Source: Candidatus Blastococcus massiliensis AP3 (GTDB lineage: Bacteria; Actinomycetota; Actinomycetes; Mycobacteriales; Geodermatophilaceae). Taken from it: a stretch of 64,000 nucleotides of DNA. Under the pieces are notes generated by a model that searched no databases, was not told the origin of the DNA, and worked only from the letters and a program-made list of their open reading frames with translations. How positions within the stretch are numbered: the stretch's first letter is position 1; each line of letters opens with the position of its first letter. The stretch is taken from contig NZ_HG931175.1 of assembly GCF_000582785.1 (NCBI RefSeq), positions 432,588 through 496,587 of the forward strand, read 5' to 3'. This document shows positions 57,597 through 64,000 of the stretch, in pieces. The position numbers and the translations under genes were made by a program.

Positions 57597-57635
57597 CACG
57601 ACGGCCCGGGCGACGAGGTCGCCCGGGCCGTCGTG
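57597..57635 (-). terminator. Terminator of SBP2
   Basis: An 18-bp perfect stem (57597-57614 and 57618-57635) with a GAG loop starts 13 nt past the SBP2 stop. Its GGCCCGGGCG core is shared with the hairpin after SBP5. Confidence 0.9.
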
Positions 57636-57648
57636 GTGCATCGAGGGA

Positions 57649-59316
57649 CTAGCCGGTCACCCAGACGTGCGCCCACATGGTGTCCGCGTTGGCGGCACCG
57701 TTGCCCTTGGTGCCGTCCGGGAACACCCAGCCGTCGATGTTCTTGACCTCCTCACGGGCGGCCAGGACGGTGAGCGTGCCACCGGCGAACGTGTGGATCG
57801 CCTCCTCGTTGAGCACCAGGCCGATCTCCTCGACCGCGGCCTTGCGCTCGTCGAGGTCGGTGGTGCTCTTCAGGATGTCCAGCTGCTCGTCGATGTCCGG
57901 GTGCTGGAAGGCCGACATGTTCAGCGGCCCGTCGGTGAAGGCGTTGTCCAGCGTGATGTACGGGTCGCTCTCACCGCCCACCCGCGTGCACCCGGTCTGG
58001 TAGTCGCGAGCGAGCATGTCCTGGATCCAGGCCGCCTGCTCCGTCTGCTGGAGCTGGACCTGTGCCCCCAGGTCGCCCCACAGCGACTGGATGATCTGGG
58101 AGAGCTCGTTGAGGCTCGGGTCCGGCGGGCACTGGAAGGTGAAGGAGAGGTCCTCGCCGACCGGCCGGCCGTCGGAGCGGTCGGGGTCGTTGATGTACTC
58201 GTCGTACAGCTCCTGGGCCCGCTCGGGGTCGTACGACGGGTAGGCCTCGGCCACCTCCTCGGACCAGTAGGGGCTGTCCTCGCTGAAGAACTGCGTCTGC
58301 GGCGGCGTGATGCCGGCTCCGCCGAGCGTCGCGATCAGCTGCTCCTGGTCCAGGGCGTGCGCCAGCGCCTGGCGCACCCGGACGTCGTCGAAGGGCGCGA
58401 CGCTGGTGTTCAGCGTCGTCGCGCCAGCGTTGCTGCCGAGGTTCTCGTAGTTGCTGACGCCGTCGAGGTCGCGGGCGCGGACGATGGTGCTCTGCCGCAG
58501 CGACTGCATCACGTCGATGTCACCGCTCTGCAGGCTCTGGAAGCGGGTGTCCTCGTCGGGGATCGGCCGGAAGGTGATCTTGTCGAGGTACGGCAGACCG
58601 TCCTGCCAGTAGTCCTCGTTCTTCTCGACCACCAGGCGGCTGTCCCGCTGCCATTCGACGAACCGGAACGGGCCGGTGCCGACCGGGTTGGCGCCGGCGT
58701 CGGGACCCGCGGCCGCCGCGGCGGTGGGCGAGAACGGCCAGCCGGCGGCGGTGATCAGCGCGTCCGGGAAGGCGGCGTTGGTCTCCGCGAGGTTGTACGT
58801 GACGGTGAGGTCGTCGACGACGTCCATCGACTCGACCTCGGCGAGCGACGCGGCCAGCCGTGAACCGGGGGCCTTGAGGTAGTCGTCGAAGACCGTCTTG
58901 AGCGCCTCGGAGTTCAGCGGCGTCCCGTCGTGGAAGCTGATGCCCTCGCGCAGCGTCAGCGTCCACTGGGTGAGGTCCTCGTTGGCCTCCAGCGACTCGG
59001 CCAGGTAGGGCTCGACCGAGCCGTCCTCCGCGCGCTGCATCAGCGGGTCGTAGATCGCGTGCGCGACGGTCAGGCCCGGCTGGTTGAAGGTGCCCTCGCT
59101 GGGCAGCCAGCTGTTGGTCTCGGCCTCCAGCCCGACGGTGATCTCGCCGCCCTCGACCGGGTCACCCGCCTCCGTGGCATCGACGATGGCGCCTTCTCCG
59201 GAGTCCCCGTTGCCGTTCCCGCTGCCGCAGGCGGCGCTCCCCAGTAGCAGGGCCGCCAGCCCGGCGGACGCGAGCGTCCGGCTCCAGGGGGCTCTCATCG
59301 GCCGATGTCCTCGCAT
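57649..59316 (-). CDS. Family 5 solute-binding lipoprotein (SBP2)
   Basis: A 555-residue lipoprotein, paralogue of SBP1. Signal: MRGHRPMRAPWSRTLASAGL, then AALLLGSAAC with lipobox GSAAC. The mature domain includes AHAIYDPLM, LTLREGISFHDGTPLNSEAL, GANPVGTGPFRFVEWQRDS and the C-terminal TGCTRVGGESDPYITLDN. Ligand-contact loops differ from SBP1 (for example IIQSLWGDLGAQVQLQQ for LYQALWSNLGAQVQLQP), consistent with a different specificity. ATG 59316 follows GGAGAGG at 6-7 nt. It has its own promoter module (59401-59431) and its own strong terminator, so it is transcribed apart from SBP1 and the permease genes, on which it presumably depends. Confidence 0.94.
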   Translation of the reverse strand: MRGHRPMRAPWSRTLASAGLAALLLGSAACGSGNGNGDSGEGAIVDATEAGDPVEGGEITVGLEAETNSWLPSEGTFNQPGLTVAHAIYDPLMQRAEDGSVEPYLAESLEANEDLTQWTLTLREGISFHDGTPLNSEALKTVFDDYLKAPGSRLAASLAEVESMDVVDDLTVTYNLAETNAAFPDALITAAGWPFSPTAAAAAGPDAGANPVGTGPFRFVEWQRDSRLVVEKNEDYWQDGLPYLDKITFRPIPDEDTRFQSLQSGDIDVMQSLRQSTIVRARDLDGVSNYENLGSNAGATTLNTSVAPFDDVRVRQALAHALDQEQLIATLGGAGITPPQTQFFSEDSPYWSEEVAEAYPSYDPERAQELYDEYINDPDRSDGRPVGEDLSFTFQCPPDPSLNELSQIIQSLWGDLGAQVQLQQTEQAAWIQDMLARDYQTGCTRVGGESDPYITLDNAFTDGPLNMSAFQHPDIDEQLDILKSTTDLDERKAAVEEIGLVLNEEAIHTFAGGTLTVLAAREEVKNIDGWVFPDGTKGNGAANADTMWAHVWVTG

Positions 59317-59400
59317 GTGTTGCCTCTCCGATCCACGATGCCGGCAGCACAGCGACAATCGATCGACGTCGATGTGCGGCGCTCCCTAGAGCGCCTCGGG

Positions 59401-59431
59401 AGTCTGGCTCAGATCAGTGAGCGAAGTCACT
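59401..59431 (-). promoter_or_regulatory. SBP2 promoter/operator module
   Basis: Minus-strand -35 GTGACT (59425-59430) and -10 CAGACT (59401-59406), 18-bp spacer. A perfect AGTGA-N6-TCACT palindrome lies at 59416-59431 and a GTGAC half-site at 59447-59451, 15 bp upstream. A GCGCTC-CCTA-GAGCGC hairpin (59379-59394) lies at the probable transcript start. Confidence 0.65.
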
Positions 59432-59508
59432 AGCTGTGTCCAGCCTGTGACCAGGCCCACACGGTGGGGTGACACGAGGCCGGGGCGCGTCCTGTCGCAC
59501 GACGCACG

Positions 59509-59572
59509 GCGGCGGTCCCGGGACCTGGTCCCGGGACCGCCGCGCGGCCAGGGCCTGAGTGGCTGGGCCCTG
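59509..59572 (-). terminator. Terminator region of SBP3 (two stems)
   Basis: Reading away from the SBP3 stop at 59583, first a 7-bp stem (CAGGGCC/GGCCCTG, 59549-59555 with 59566-59572), then a 15-bp perfect stem (59509-59523 with 59529-59543, loop CCTGG). Confidence 0.8.
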
Positions 59573-59582
59573 ATAGTCCGGT

Positions 59583-61262
59583 CTAGTCGGCCAGCCAGAC
59601 GTAGGCCCACATGGTCGTCGCGCCCGGGACGCCGTTGCCCGCCGTGCCGTCCGGGAACTCCCAGCCGTCGACGTTCTTCACCTGCTCGCGCACCGCGACG
59701 TCGGTGAGGGTGTAGCCGGTGAACAGGTTCGGCACGTTCTCGGAGATGTCCAGGCTGATCGCCTCGACGGCTGCCTGCCGGTCCGCCAGGTCCGTGGTGG
59801 TACGCAGGATCTCCAGGTTCTCGTCGATGACGGCGCTGGTGTAGCCGGTGAAGTTCAGCGGCCCGGCGGTGAACGCGTCCTTCAACGTGAAGTACGGGTC
59901 GGTCTCCGCGCCCACCCGCCAGCACTGCACGTCGTAGTCCTTCGCCAACCCGTTCTGGATGTGCGCGGCCTGCTCGACCGTGTTGAGCGAGACGTCGATC
60001 CCGAGGTCGCTCCAGAACGACTGGTAGAGCTGGGAGAGCTCGTTGAGGCTCGGGTCCGGTGGGCAGTTGTACGTGAACGAGATGTCCGTGCCCACCGGCT
60101 GGCCGTCCGACCGCGCCGGGTCGTTGATGTACTCGTCGTACAGCTCCTGCGCCCGCTCGGGGTCGTAGACGGGGAAGGCCTCGGCGGCCTCCTCCGAGTA
60201 GAAGGGGCTGTCCGGGCTGAAGTACTGGGTGGCGTCCGGGGTGAGCCCGGTGCCGCCGATGACGTCGATCAGCGCGGGCTGGTCGATGCCGTGGGCCAGC
60301 GCCTGCCGCACCCGGACGTCGTCGAACGGCGGCTTGCTGGTGTTGATGATCGACCCGCCGCTGTTGTTGCCCAGGTACTCGTAGTTGTCCACCCCGTCCA
60401 GGTCGCGGGCGCGGGCGACGGTGCTCTGCCGCAGGGTCTGCATGACGTCGATGTCACCGCTCTGCAGGCTCTGGAAGCGAGTGTCCTCGTCGGGGATCGG
60501 CCGGAACGTGATCCCGTCCAGGTAGGGCAGGCCCTCCTGCCAGTAGTCCTCGTTCCTCTCCACGACGAGGCGGCTGTCCCGCTGCCACTCGACGAACCGG
60601 AACGGCCCCGTGCCCACGGGGTTGGCGCCGGCGTCGGGGCCGGCGGCGGCCGCGGCGGTCGGGGAGAACGGCCAGCCGGGCGAACCGGTCAGCACGTCCG
60701 GGAAGGCGGCGTTGGGCTCCTCGAGGACGTACTGCACGGTGAGGTCGTCCACCACGTCCAGCGAGGTGACGTCGGCCAGCCGGTTGGCGACGTTGGACGT
60801 AGGAACGGTGAGGTACTCGTCGAAGATCGTCTTGAGCGCCTCGCCGTTCAGCGGCGTGCCGTCGTGGAACTGGATGCCCTCCCGCAGCGTCAGGGTCCAG
60901 GTCGTGAAGTCCTCGTTCGGCTCCATCGACTCGGCGAGGTACGGCTGGAGATCACCGTCCGCGGTCTGCTTGATCAGCGGGTCGTAGATCGCGTACGCGA
61001 CCGTGGTGCCCGCATTGGCGAAGCTGCCCTCGCCGGGGATCCAACCGTTGGTCTCGGCCTCGAGCCCCACCGTGATGGTGCCCCCGGTGACCGGCTCGCC
61101 CTGCTCGGAGATCTGGTCGGGTCCGACGCCTCCGGAAGTGTCGCCCCCGCCCGCTCCGTCGTCCGCACCGCAGGCCGCGGCGCCGAGCAGCAGGGCCGCG
61201 ACGCCCGCGGAGGCGAGCACGCGCCTCCAGGAAGTTGTCGCCGGCCGACGATGTCCTCGCAT
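59583..61262 (-). CDS. Family 5 solute-binding lipoprotein (SBP3), most divergent of the set
   Basis: A 559-residue lipoprotein, paralogue of SBP1/2. Signal MRGHRRPATTSWRRVLASAG, AALLLGAAAC with lipobox GAAAC. The shared middle (AYAIYDPLI, GANPVGTGPFRFVEWQRDS) is intact, but the C-terminal ligand side departs from the others: NGLAKDYDVQCWRVGAETDPYFTLKD replaces the TGCTRVG block, and the acidic spacer after the lipobox is longer (GADDGAGGGDTSGGVGPDQ). It is the best candidate for a changed ligand. ATG 61262 has AAGGAG seven nt upstream; the in-frame GTG six bases earlier is too close. It has its own promoter module and terminator. Confidence 0.94.
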   Translation of the reverse strand: MRGHRRPATTSWRRVLASAGVAALLLGAAACGADDGAGGGDTSGGVGPDQISEQGEPVTGGTITVGLEAETNGWIPGEGSFANAGTTVAYAIYDPLIKQTADGDLQPYLAESMEPNEDFTTWTLTLREGIQFHDGTPLNGEALKTIFDEYLTVPTSNVANRLADVTSLDVVDDLTVQYVLEEPNAAFPDVLTGSPGWPFSPTAAAAAGPDAGANPVGTGPFRFVEWQRDSRLVVERNEDYWQEGLPYLDGITFRPIPDEDTRFQSLQSGDIDVMQTLRQSTVARARDLDGVDNYEYLGNNSGGSIINTSKPPFDDVRVRQALAHGIDQPALIDVIGGTGLTPDATQYFSPDSPFYSEEAAEAFPVYDPERAQELYDEYINDPARSDGQPVGTDISFTYNCPPDPSLNELSQLYQSFWSDLGIDVSLNTVEQAAHIQNGLAKDYDVQCWRVGAETDPYFTLKDAFTAGPLNFTGYTSAVIDENLEILRTTTDLADRQAAVEAISLDISENVPNLFTGYTLTDVAVREQVKNVDGWEFPDGTAGNGVPGATTMWAYVWLAD

Positions 61263-61344
61263 GTCCACACTCCTTGACAGGGGGCGCGCCGGGTGCGGAG
61301 CCCGCTGACCAGCGCGTTGGGGCGCCCGAGCGGCGCGTGAGCGG

Positions 61345-61375
61345 AGTCTGGTCCACGACCATGACGTACGTCACT
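61345..61375 (-). promoter_or_regulatory. SBP3 promoter/operator module
   Basis: Minus-strand -35 GTGACG (61369-61374) and -10 CAGACT (61345-61350), 18-bp spacer. The palindrome at 61360-61375 reads AGTGA-N6-TCATG, weaker in one arm. GTGAC half-site at 61391-61395, 15 bp upstream. A short GACCT/AGGTC stem near 61410-61422 is the only terminator-like sequence after SBP4. Confidence 0.6.
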
Positions 61376-61431
61376 CATCGCAGCCGAACTGTGACCCGGA
61401 CCACAGGGACCTCACAGGTCGGGCTGCCTCG

Positions 61432-63096
61432 TCAGTCCGTCACCCACACGTGGCCCCACATGACCTGGGCACTCGCCGCGCCGTTGCCCTTCGTGCCTCC
61501 GGGGAAGATCCAGCCGTCGATGTTCTTCACCTCGTCGCGGGCCGCCATGACCGTCAGCGTCCCGCCGCTGAAGGTGTTGGGGACGTTCTCGTTGATCACC
61601 AGCCCGATGGCCTCGACGGCGGCCTTGCGCTCGTCCACGTCCGTGGTGGTCCGCAGGATGTCCAGCTGCTCGTCGATCTCGGGGTGCTGGAAGGCCGTCA
61701 TGTTGAGCGGACCGTCGGTGAAGGCCGCGTCGAAGACCAGGTAGGGGTCCCGGTCGGCGCCCACGCGGGTGCACCCCGTGTCGTAGTCCCGGGCGAGCAT
61801 CATCTGGATCCAGGCGGCCTGCTCGACCTGCTGGAGCTCGACCTGCGCGCCGAGCTCGCCGTAGAGCGACTGCACCAGCTGTGCGACCTCGTTGAGGCTC
61901 GGGTCGGGCGGGCAGGAGTAGGTGAACGCCAGGGGCGTGCCCACCGGCTTGCCGTCCGAACGCTCCGGGTCGTCGACGTAGGAGTCGTACAGCTCCTGCG
62001 CCTTCTCGAGGTCGTACTCCGGATAGGCCTCCGCCACCTTCTCCGAGTAGTACGGGCTGTCCTCGCTGTAGAACTGGGTCGTCGGGGGCGTGACGCCGGC
62101 ACCACCGAGGACCTCGATGATCGCTTCCTGGTCCAGCGCGTGGGCCAGGGCCTGGCGCACCCGGATGTCGTCGAACGGCGGCTTGCTGGTGTTGACCGTC
62201 CCGCCGCCGGAGTTGCTGCCGAGGTGCTCGTAGTTGCTGACCCCGTCGAGGTCGCGGGCCCGGATGACCGCGCTCTGCCGCAGCGACTGCATCACGTCGA
62301 TGTCACCGCTCTGCAGGCTCTGCAAGCGGGTGTCCTCGTCCGGCATCGGCCGGAAGACGATCCGGTCCAGGTAGGGCAGCCCCTCCTGCCAGTAGTTCTC
62401 GTTCCGCTCCAGCACGATCTGGCTGTCGCGCTGCCAGCTGACGAACCTGAAGGGGCCGGTACCGACCGGGTTGGCACCCGCGTCCTCGCCGAACTGCGCG
62501 GCGGCGGTCGGCGAGAAGGGCCAGCCGGGCGAGGAGACCAGCAGCTCGGGGAACGCCGCGTTCGCCTGCGAGAGCCGGTAGACGGCGGTGAGGTCGTCGA
62601 CGACGTCGAGCGAGTCGACCTCCGCGAGCGACGCCGCGGTGTTCGAGTCCGGTGCCGTCAGGTACTCGTCGAAGATCGTCTTGAGCGCCTGGGCGTCGAG
62701 GGGCGTGCCGTCGTGGAACAGGACTCCCGGGCGGAGCGTCAGCGTCCACTCGGTGAGCTCCTCGTTGGGCTCGAGCGACTCCGCCAGGTAGGGCTCGAGT
62801 TCGCCGTCCTCGTTGCGGTGCATCAGCGGGTCGTAGAGCGACCAGGCGACGTTGACCCCGGGCTGGTTGAAGGTCCCCTTGCCGGGGAGCCAGCTGCTGG
62901 TCTCGGCCTCGAGCCCGACCGTGATCTCGCCGCCCCGGACCGGGTCCCCCGCGTCCGCGGCGTCGACCACCGCCCCTTCGCCGACCTCCCCGTTGCCACC
63001 TCCGCAGGCGGCACTCCCCAGCAGGAGAGCCACCAACCCCGCCGAAGCCACCACCCGCCGCCACGGGCCTCTCGTCGGCCGCCGATGTCCTCGCAT
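61432..63096 (-). CDS. Family 5 solute-binding lipoprotein (SBP4)
   Basis: A 554-residue lipoprotein, paralogue of SBP1-3. Signal MRGHRRPTRGPWRRVVASAG, VALLLGSAAC. Mature blocks: AWSLYDPLMHRNEDGE, LTLRPGVLFHDGTPLDAQAL, GANPVGTGPFRFVSWQRDS and TGCTRVGADRDPYLVFDA. The segment AAQFGEDAGANP differs from AAAAAGPDAGANP of the others. The C-terminal block is close to SBP1, so those two may share ligands. ATG 63096 has GGGAGG about nine nt upstream; an in-frame GTG at 63117 is less likely. No strong hairpin is seen between its stop and the SBP3 promoter, unlike at SBP2, SBP3 and SBP5. Confidence 0.94.
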   Translation of the reverse strand: MRGHRRPTRGPWRRVVASAGLVALLLGSAACGGGNGEVGEGAVVDAADAGDPVRGGEITVGLEAETSSWLPGKGTFNQPGVNVAWSLYDPLMHRNEDGELEPYLAESLEPNEELTEWTLTLRPGVLFHDGTPLDAQALKTIFDEYLTAPDSNTAASLAEVDSLDVVDDLTAVYRLSQANAAFPELLVSSPGWPFSPTAAAQFGEDAGANPVGTGPFRFVSWQRDSQIVLERNENYWQEGLPYLDRIVFRPMPDEDTRLQSLQSGDIDVMQSLRQSAVIRARDLDGVSNYEHLGSNSGGGTVNTSKPPFDDIRVRQALAHALDQEAIIEVLGGAGVTPPTTQFYSEDSPYYSEKVAEAYPEYDLEKAQELYDSYVDDPERSDGKPVGTPLAFTYSCPPDPSLNEVAQLVQSLYGELGAQVELQQVEQAAWIQMMLARDYDTGCTRVGADRDPYLVFDAAFTDGPLNMTAFQHPEIDEQLDILRTTTDVDERKAAVEAIGLVINENVPNTFSGGTLTVMAARDEVKNIDGWIFPGGTKGNGAASAQVMWGHVWVTD

Positions 63097-63187
63097 GCGC
63101 TCGTCCTCCCCGTCCACGTCGACTGCGGCACAGCGACCGGTCCGGAGGTCCCGGCGGCGCTGTGCGACCGCGCTGGCGCGCGCTGGG

Positions 63188-63218
63188 AGTGTGGACCACG
63201 GGAGTGAGCCACGTCACT
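63188..63218 (-). promoter_or_regulatory. SBP4 promoter/operator module
   Basis: Minus-strand -35 GTGACG (63212-63217) and -10 CACACT (63188-63193), 18-bp spacer. A perfect AGTGA-N6-TCACT palindrome is at 63203-63218, with a GTGAC half-site at 63234-63238, 15 bp upstream. The palindrome is centred near -30, a position suited to repression. Confidence 0.65.
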
Positions 63219-63269
63219 ACCTGCCGCCGAACTGTGACAGCGAGTCCCTGTCGCGCGACGTCCGGACGG

Positions 63270-63306
63270 CACAGCGGCCCGGGCGATGTCCGCCCGGGCC
63301 GCTGTG
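63270..63306 (-). terminator. Terminator of SBP5
   Basis: A 16-bp perfect stem (63270-63285 with 63291-63306, loop ATGTC), 37 nt past the SBP5 stop, sharing the GGCCCGGGCG core with the SBP2 terminator. Confidence 0.88.
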
Positions 63307-63308
63307 GA

Positions 63309-63340
63309 GATCAGCTGTGTGGATCAGCTGTGTGGATCAG
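63309..63340. repeat. Short tandem direct repeat (13 bp x 2.5)
   Basis: GATCAGCTGTGTG occurs at 63309-63321 and 63322-63334, followed by a partial GATCAG (63335-63340), in the spacer between the SBP5 stop and its hairpin. No function is evident; it is probably slippage. Confidence 0.9.
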
Positions 63341-63343
63341 GAC

Positions 63344-64000
63344 TCAGTCGGTCACCCAGGCCTGTCCCCACATGGCGGTCGCGTTCGCCGCGCCGTTGCC
63401 CTTGGTGCCGTCCGGGAAGACCCAGCCGTTCAGGTTCTTCACCGCGTCACGGGTGGCGATGACGGTGAGCGTGGCCGCGGTGAAGGTGTTGGGCACGTTG
63501 GCGTTGAGCACCAGCCCGATCTCCTCGACGGCGGCCTTGCGGGCCTCGAGGTCGGTCGTGCTCTTGAGGATCTCGAGCTGCGCGTCGATCTCGGGGTCCT
63601 GGAACGCCGTCATGTTCAGCGGGTTCGGCTGGAAGGCCTGGCTGAAGACGATGTAGGGGTCCCGGTCGTTGCCCACGCGGGTGCAGCCGACCTCGTAGTC
63701 ACGGGCCAGCATCTTCTGGATCCAGGCAGCCTGCTCGACCTGGCTCAGCTGCACCTCGGCACCCAGGGCGGTCCAGAACGCCTGGTACAGCTGCGAGAGC
63801 TCGTTGAGGCTCGGGTCCGGCGGGCACTCGAAGGTGAACGACAGGTTCTCCCCCACCGGCTTGCCGTCGCTGCGCTCGGGGTCGTTGATGTAGGAGTCGT
63901 ACAGCTCCTGGGCCTGGTCGAAGTCGTACGACGGGTACGCGTCCTCGACCGCCTGCGAGTAGTACGGCGAGTCGGGGCTGAAGTACTGCGTCTGCGGCGG
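63344..64000 (-). CDS. Family 5 solute-binding protein (SBP5), C-terminal fragment
   Basis: The C-terminal 218 residues of a fifth paralogue; the gene continues past the right edge, so its signal, promoter and start are not visible. The visible part begins PPQTQYFSPDSPYYSQAVED and includes NDPERSDGKPVGENLSFTFECPP, LYQAFWTALGAEVQLSQVEQAAW, EVGCTRVGNDRDPYIVFSQAF and an end MWGQAWVTD. It matches SBP1 and SBP4 closely in the DPERSDGKPVG region. It stops on a TGA at 63344 and is followed by a hairpin. More members of the array may lie beyond the window. Confidence 0.93.
   Translation of the reverse strand, partial: PPQTQYFSPDSPYYSQAVEDAYPSYDFDQAQELYDSYINDPERSDGKPVGENLSFTFECPPDPSLNELSQLYQAFWTALGAEVQLSQVEQAAWIQKMLARDYEVGCTRVGNDRDPYIVFSQAFQPNPLNMTAFQDPEIDAQLEILKSTTDLEARKAAVEEIGLVLNANVPNTFTAATLTVIATRDAVKNLNGWVFPDGTKGNGAANATAMWGQAWVTD

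Noticed and set aside
63309-63340. CRISPR-like direct repeats
   Set aside because: Repeats are adjacent without unique spacers and only 13 bp long; no cas gene is near.

Overview
The window is very GC-rich, with G/C-biased third codon positions, frequent GTG starts and GGAGG-type ribosome binding sites. Together with mycobacterial-type genes (ethA/ethR, aftD, a DUF222/HNH '13E12' gene with a TCGAAC-N4-GTTCG SOS box) this points to an actinobacterial chromosome. My best guess is a Geodermatophilaceae-like organism, but the genus is inferred and not proven. I see no rRNA, tRNA, CRISPR array, prophage or insertion sequence.

Layout. 1-534: a truncated secreted-protein gene on the minus strand behind a clear c-di-AMP (ydaO) riboswitch and a promoter. 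591-4384: the ethA monooxygenase with an SDR and a methyltransferase in one operon, divergent from ethR. 4395-5888: a universal stress protein (USP) and a DivIVA-like coiled-coil protein. 6139-7923: an LLM flavin oxidoreductase/FMN reductase pair behind a MarR-type inverted repeat. 7920-12477: a glutamate-synthase-like flavoprotein, a GntP permease and an MFS transporter. 12508-23532: a cell-envelope arabinan/polysaccharide region with a secreted lipoprotein, AftD, a DUF3068 protein, two methyltransferases, a GT4 glycosyltransferase and a flippase, resembling the mycobacterial Rv0224c-Rv0236c neighbourhood. 23776-35456: a cupin gene, then a fermentation/stress module: phosphoketolase-acetate kinase-USP on one strand, and P-type ATPase-USP-D-lactate-dehydrogenase-like Fe-S flavoprotein on the other. 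35460-42220: mixed housekeeping and accessory genes (SGNH hydrolase, FabG-like SDR, DUF350, AI-2E family exporter, SOS-linked DUF222/HNH protein, two tandem ankyrin proteins, GNAT). 42227-50621: lipid/CoA-type metabolism (SDR, DHA2 MFS pump, TetR, thioesterase, and a MarR-FadD-FadE-FadE operon). 50738-51490: a dienelactone hydrolase. 51569-64000: an Opp/Dpp-type ABC importer followed upstream by a tandem array of at least five paralogous family-5 solute-binding lipoproteins. Four of these have an intact upstream region in the window.

The most unusual structure is the tandem solute-binding-protein array. Each of the four visible upstream regions carries the same promoter/operator module: a -35 of GTGACG/T, an 18-bp spacer and a -10 of CAGACT or CACACT. 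An AGTGA-N6-TCACT type palindrome lies across the -35, and a GTGAC half-site sits exactly 15 bp further upstream. Several genes also end in strong, related hairpins. One membrane/ATPase core therefore appears to be served by a set of separately transcribed but commonly regulated receptors.

Intergenic stretches are short. The longer ones are 237-590 (leader, riboswitch and promoter), 5889-6184 (LLM promoter), 19061-19321 (one hairpin, otherwise nothing seen), 23533-23775 (divergent region, nothing specific seen), 38923-39164 (divergent, SOS box at its right end), and the 170-345 bp gaps between the binding-protein genes (promoter modules and terminators).
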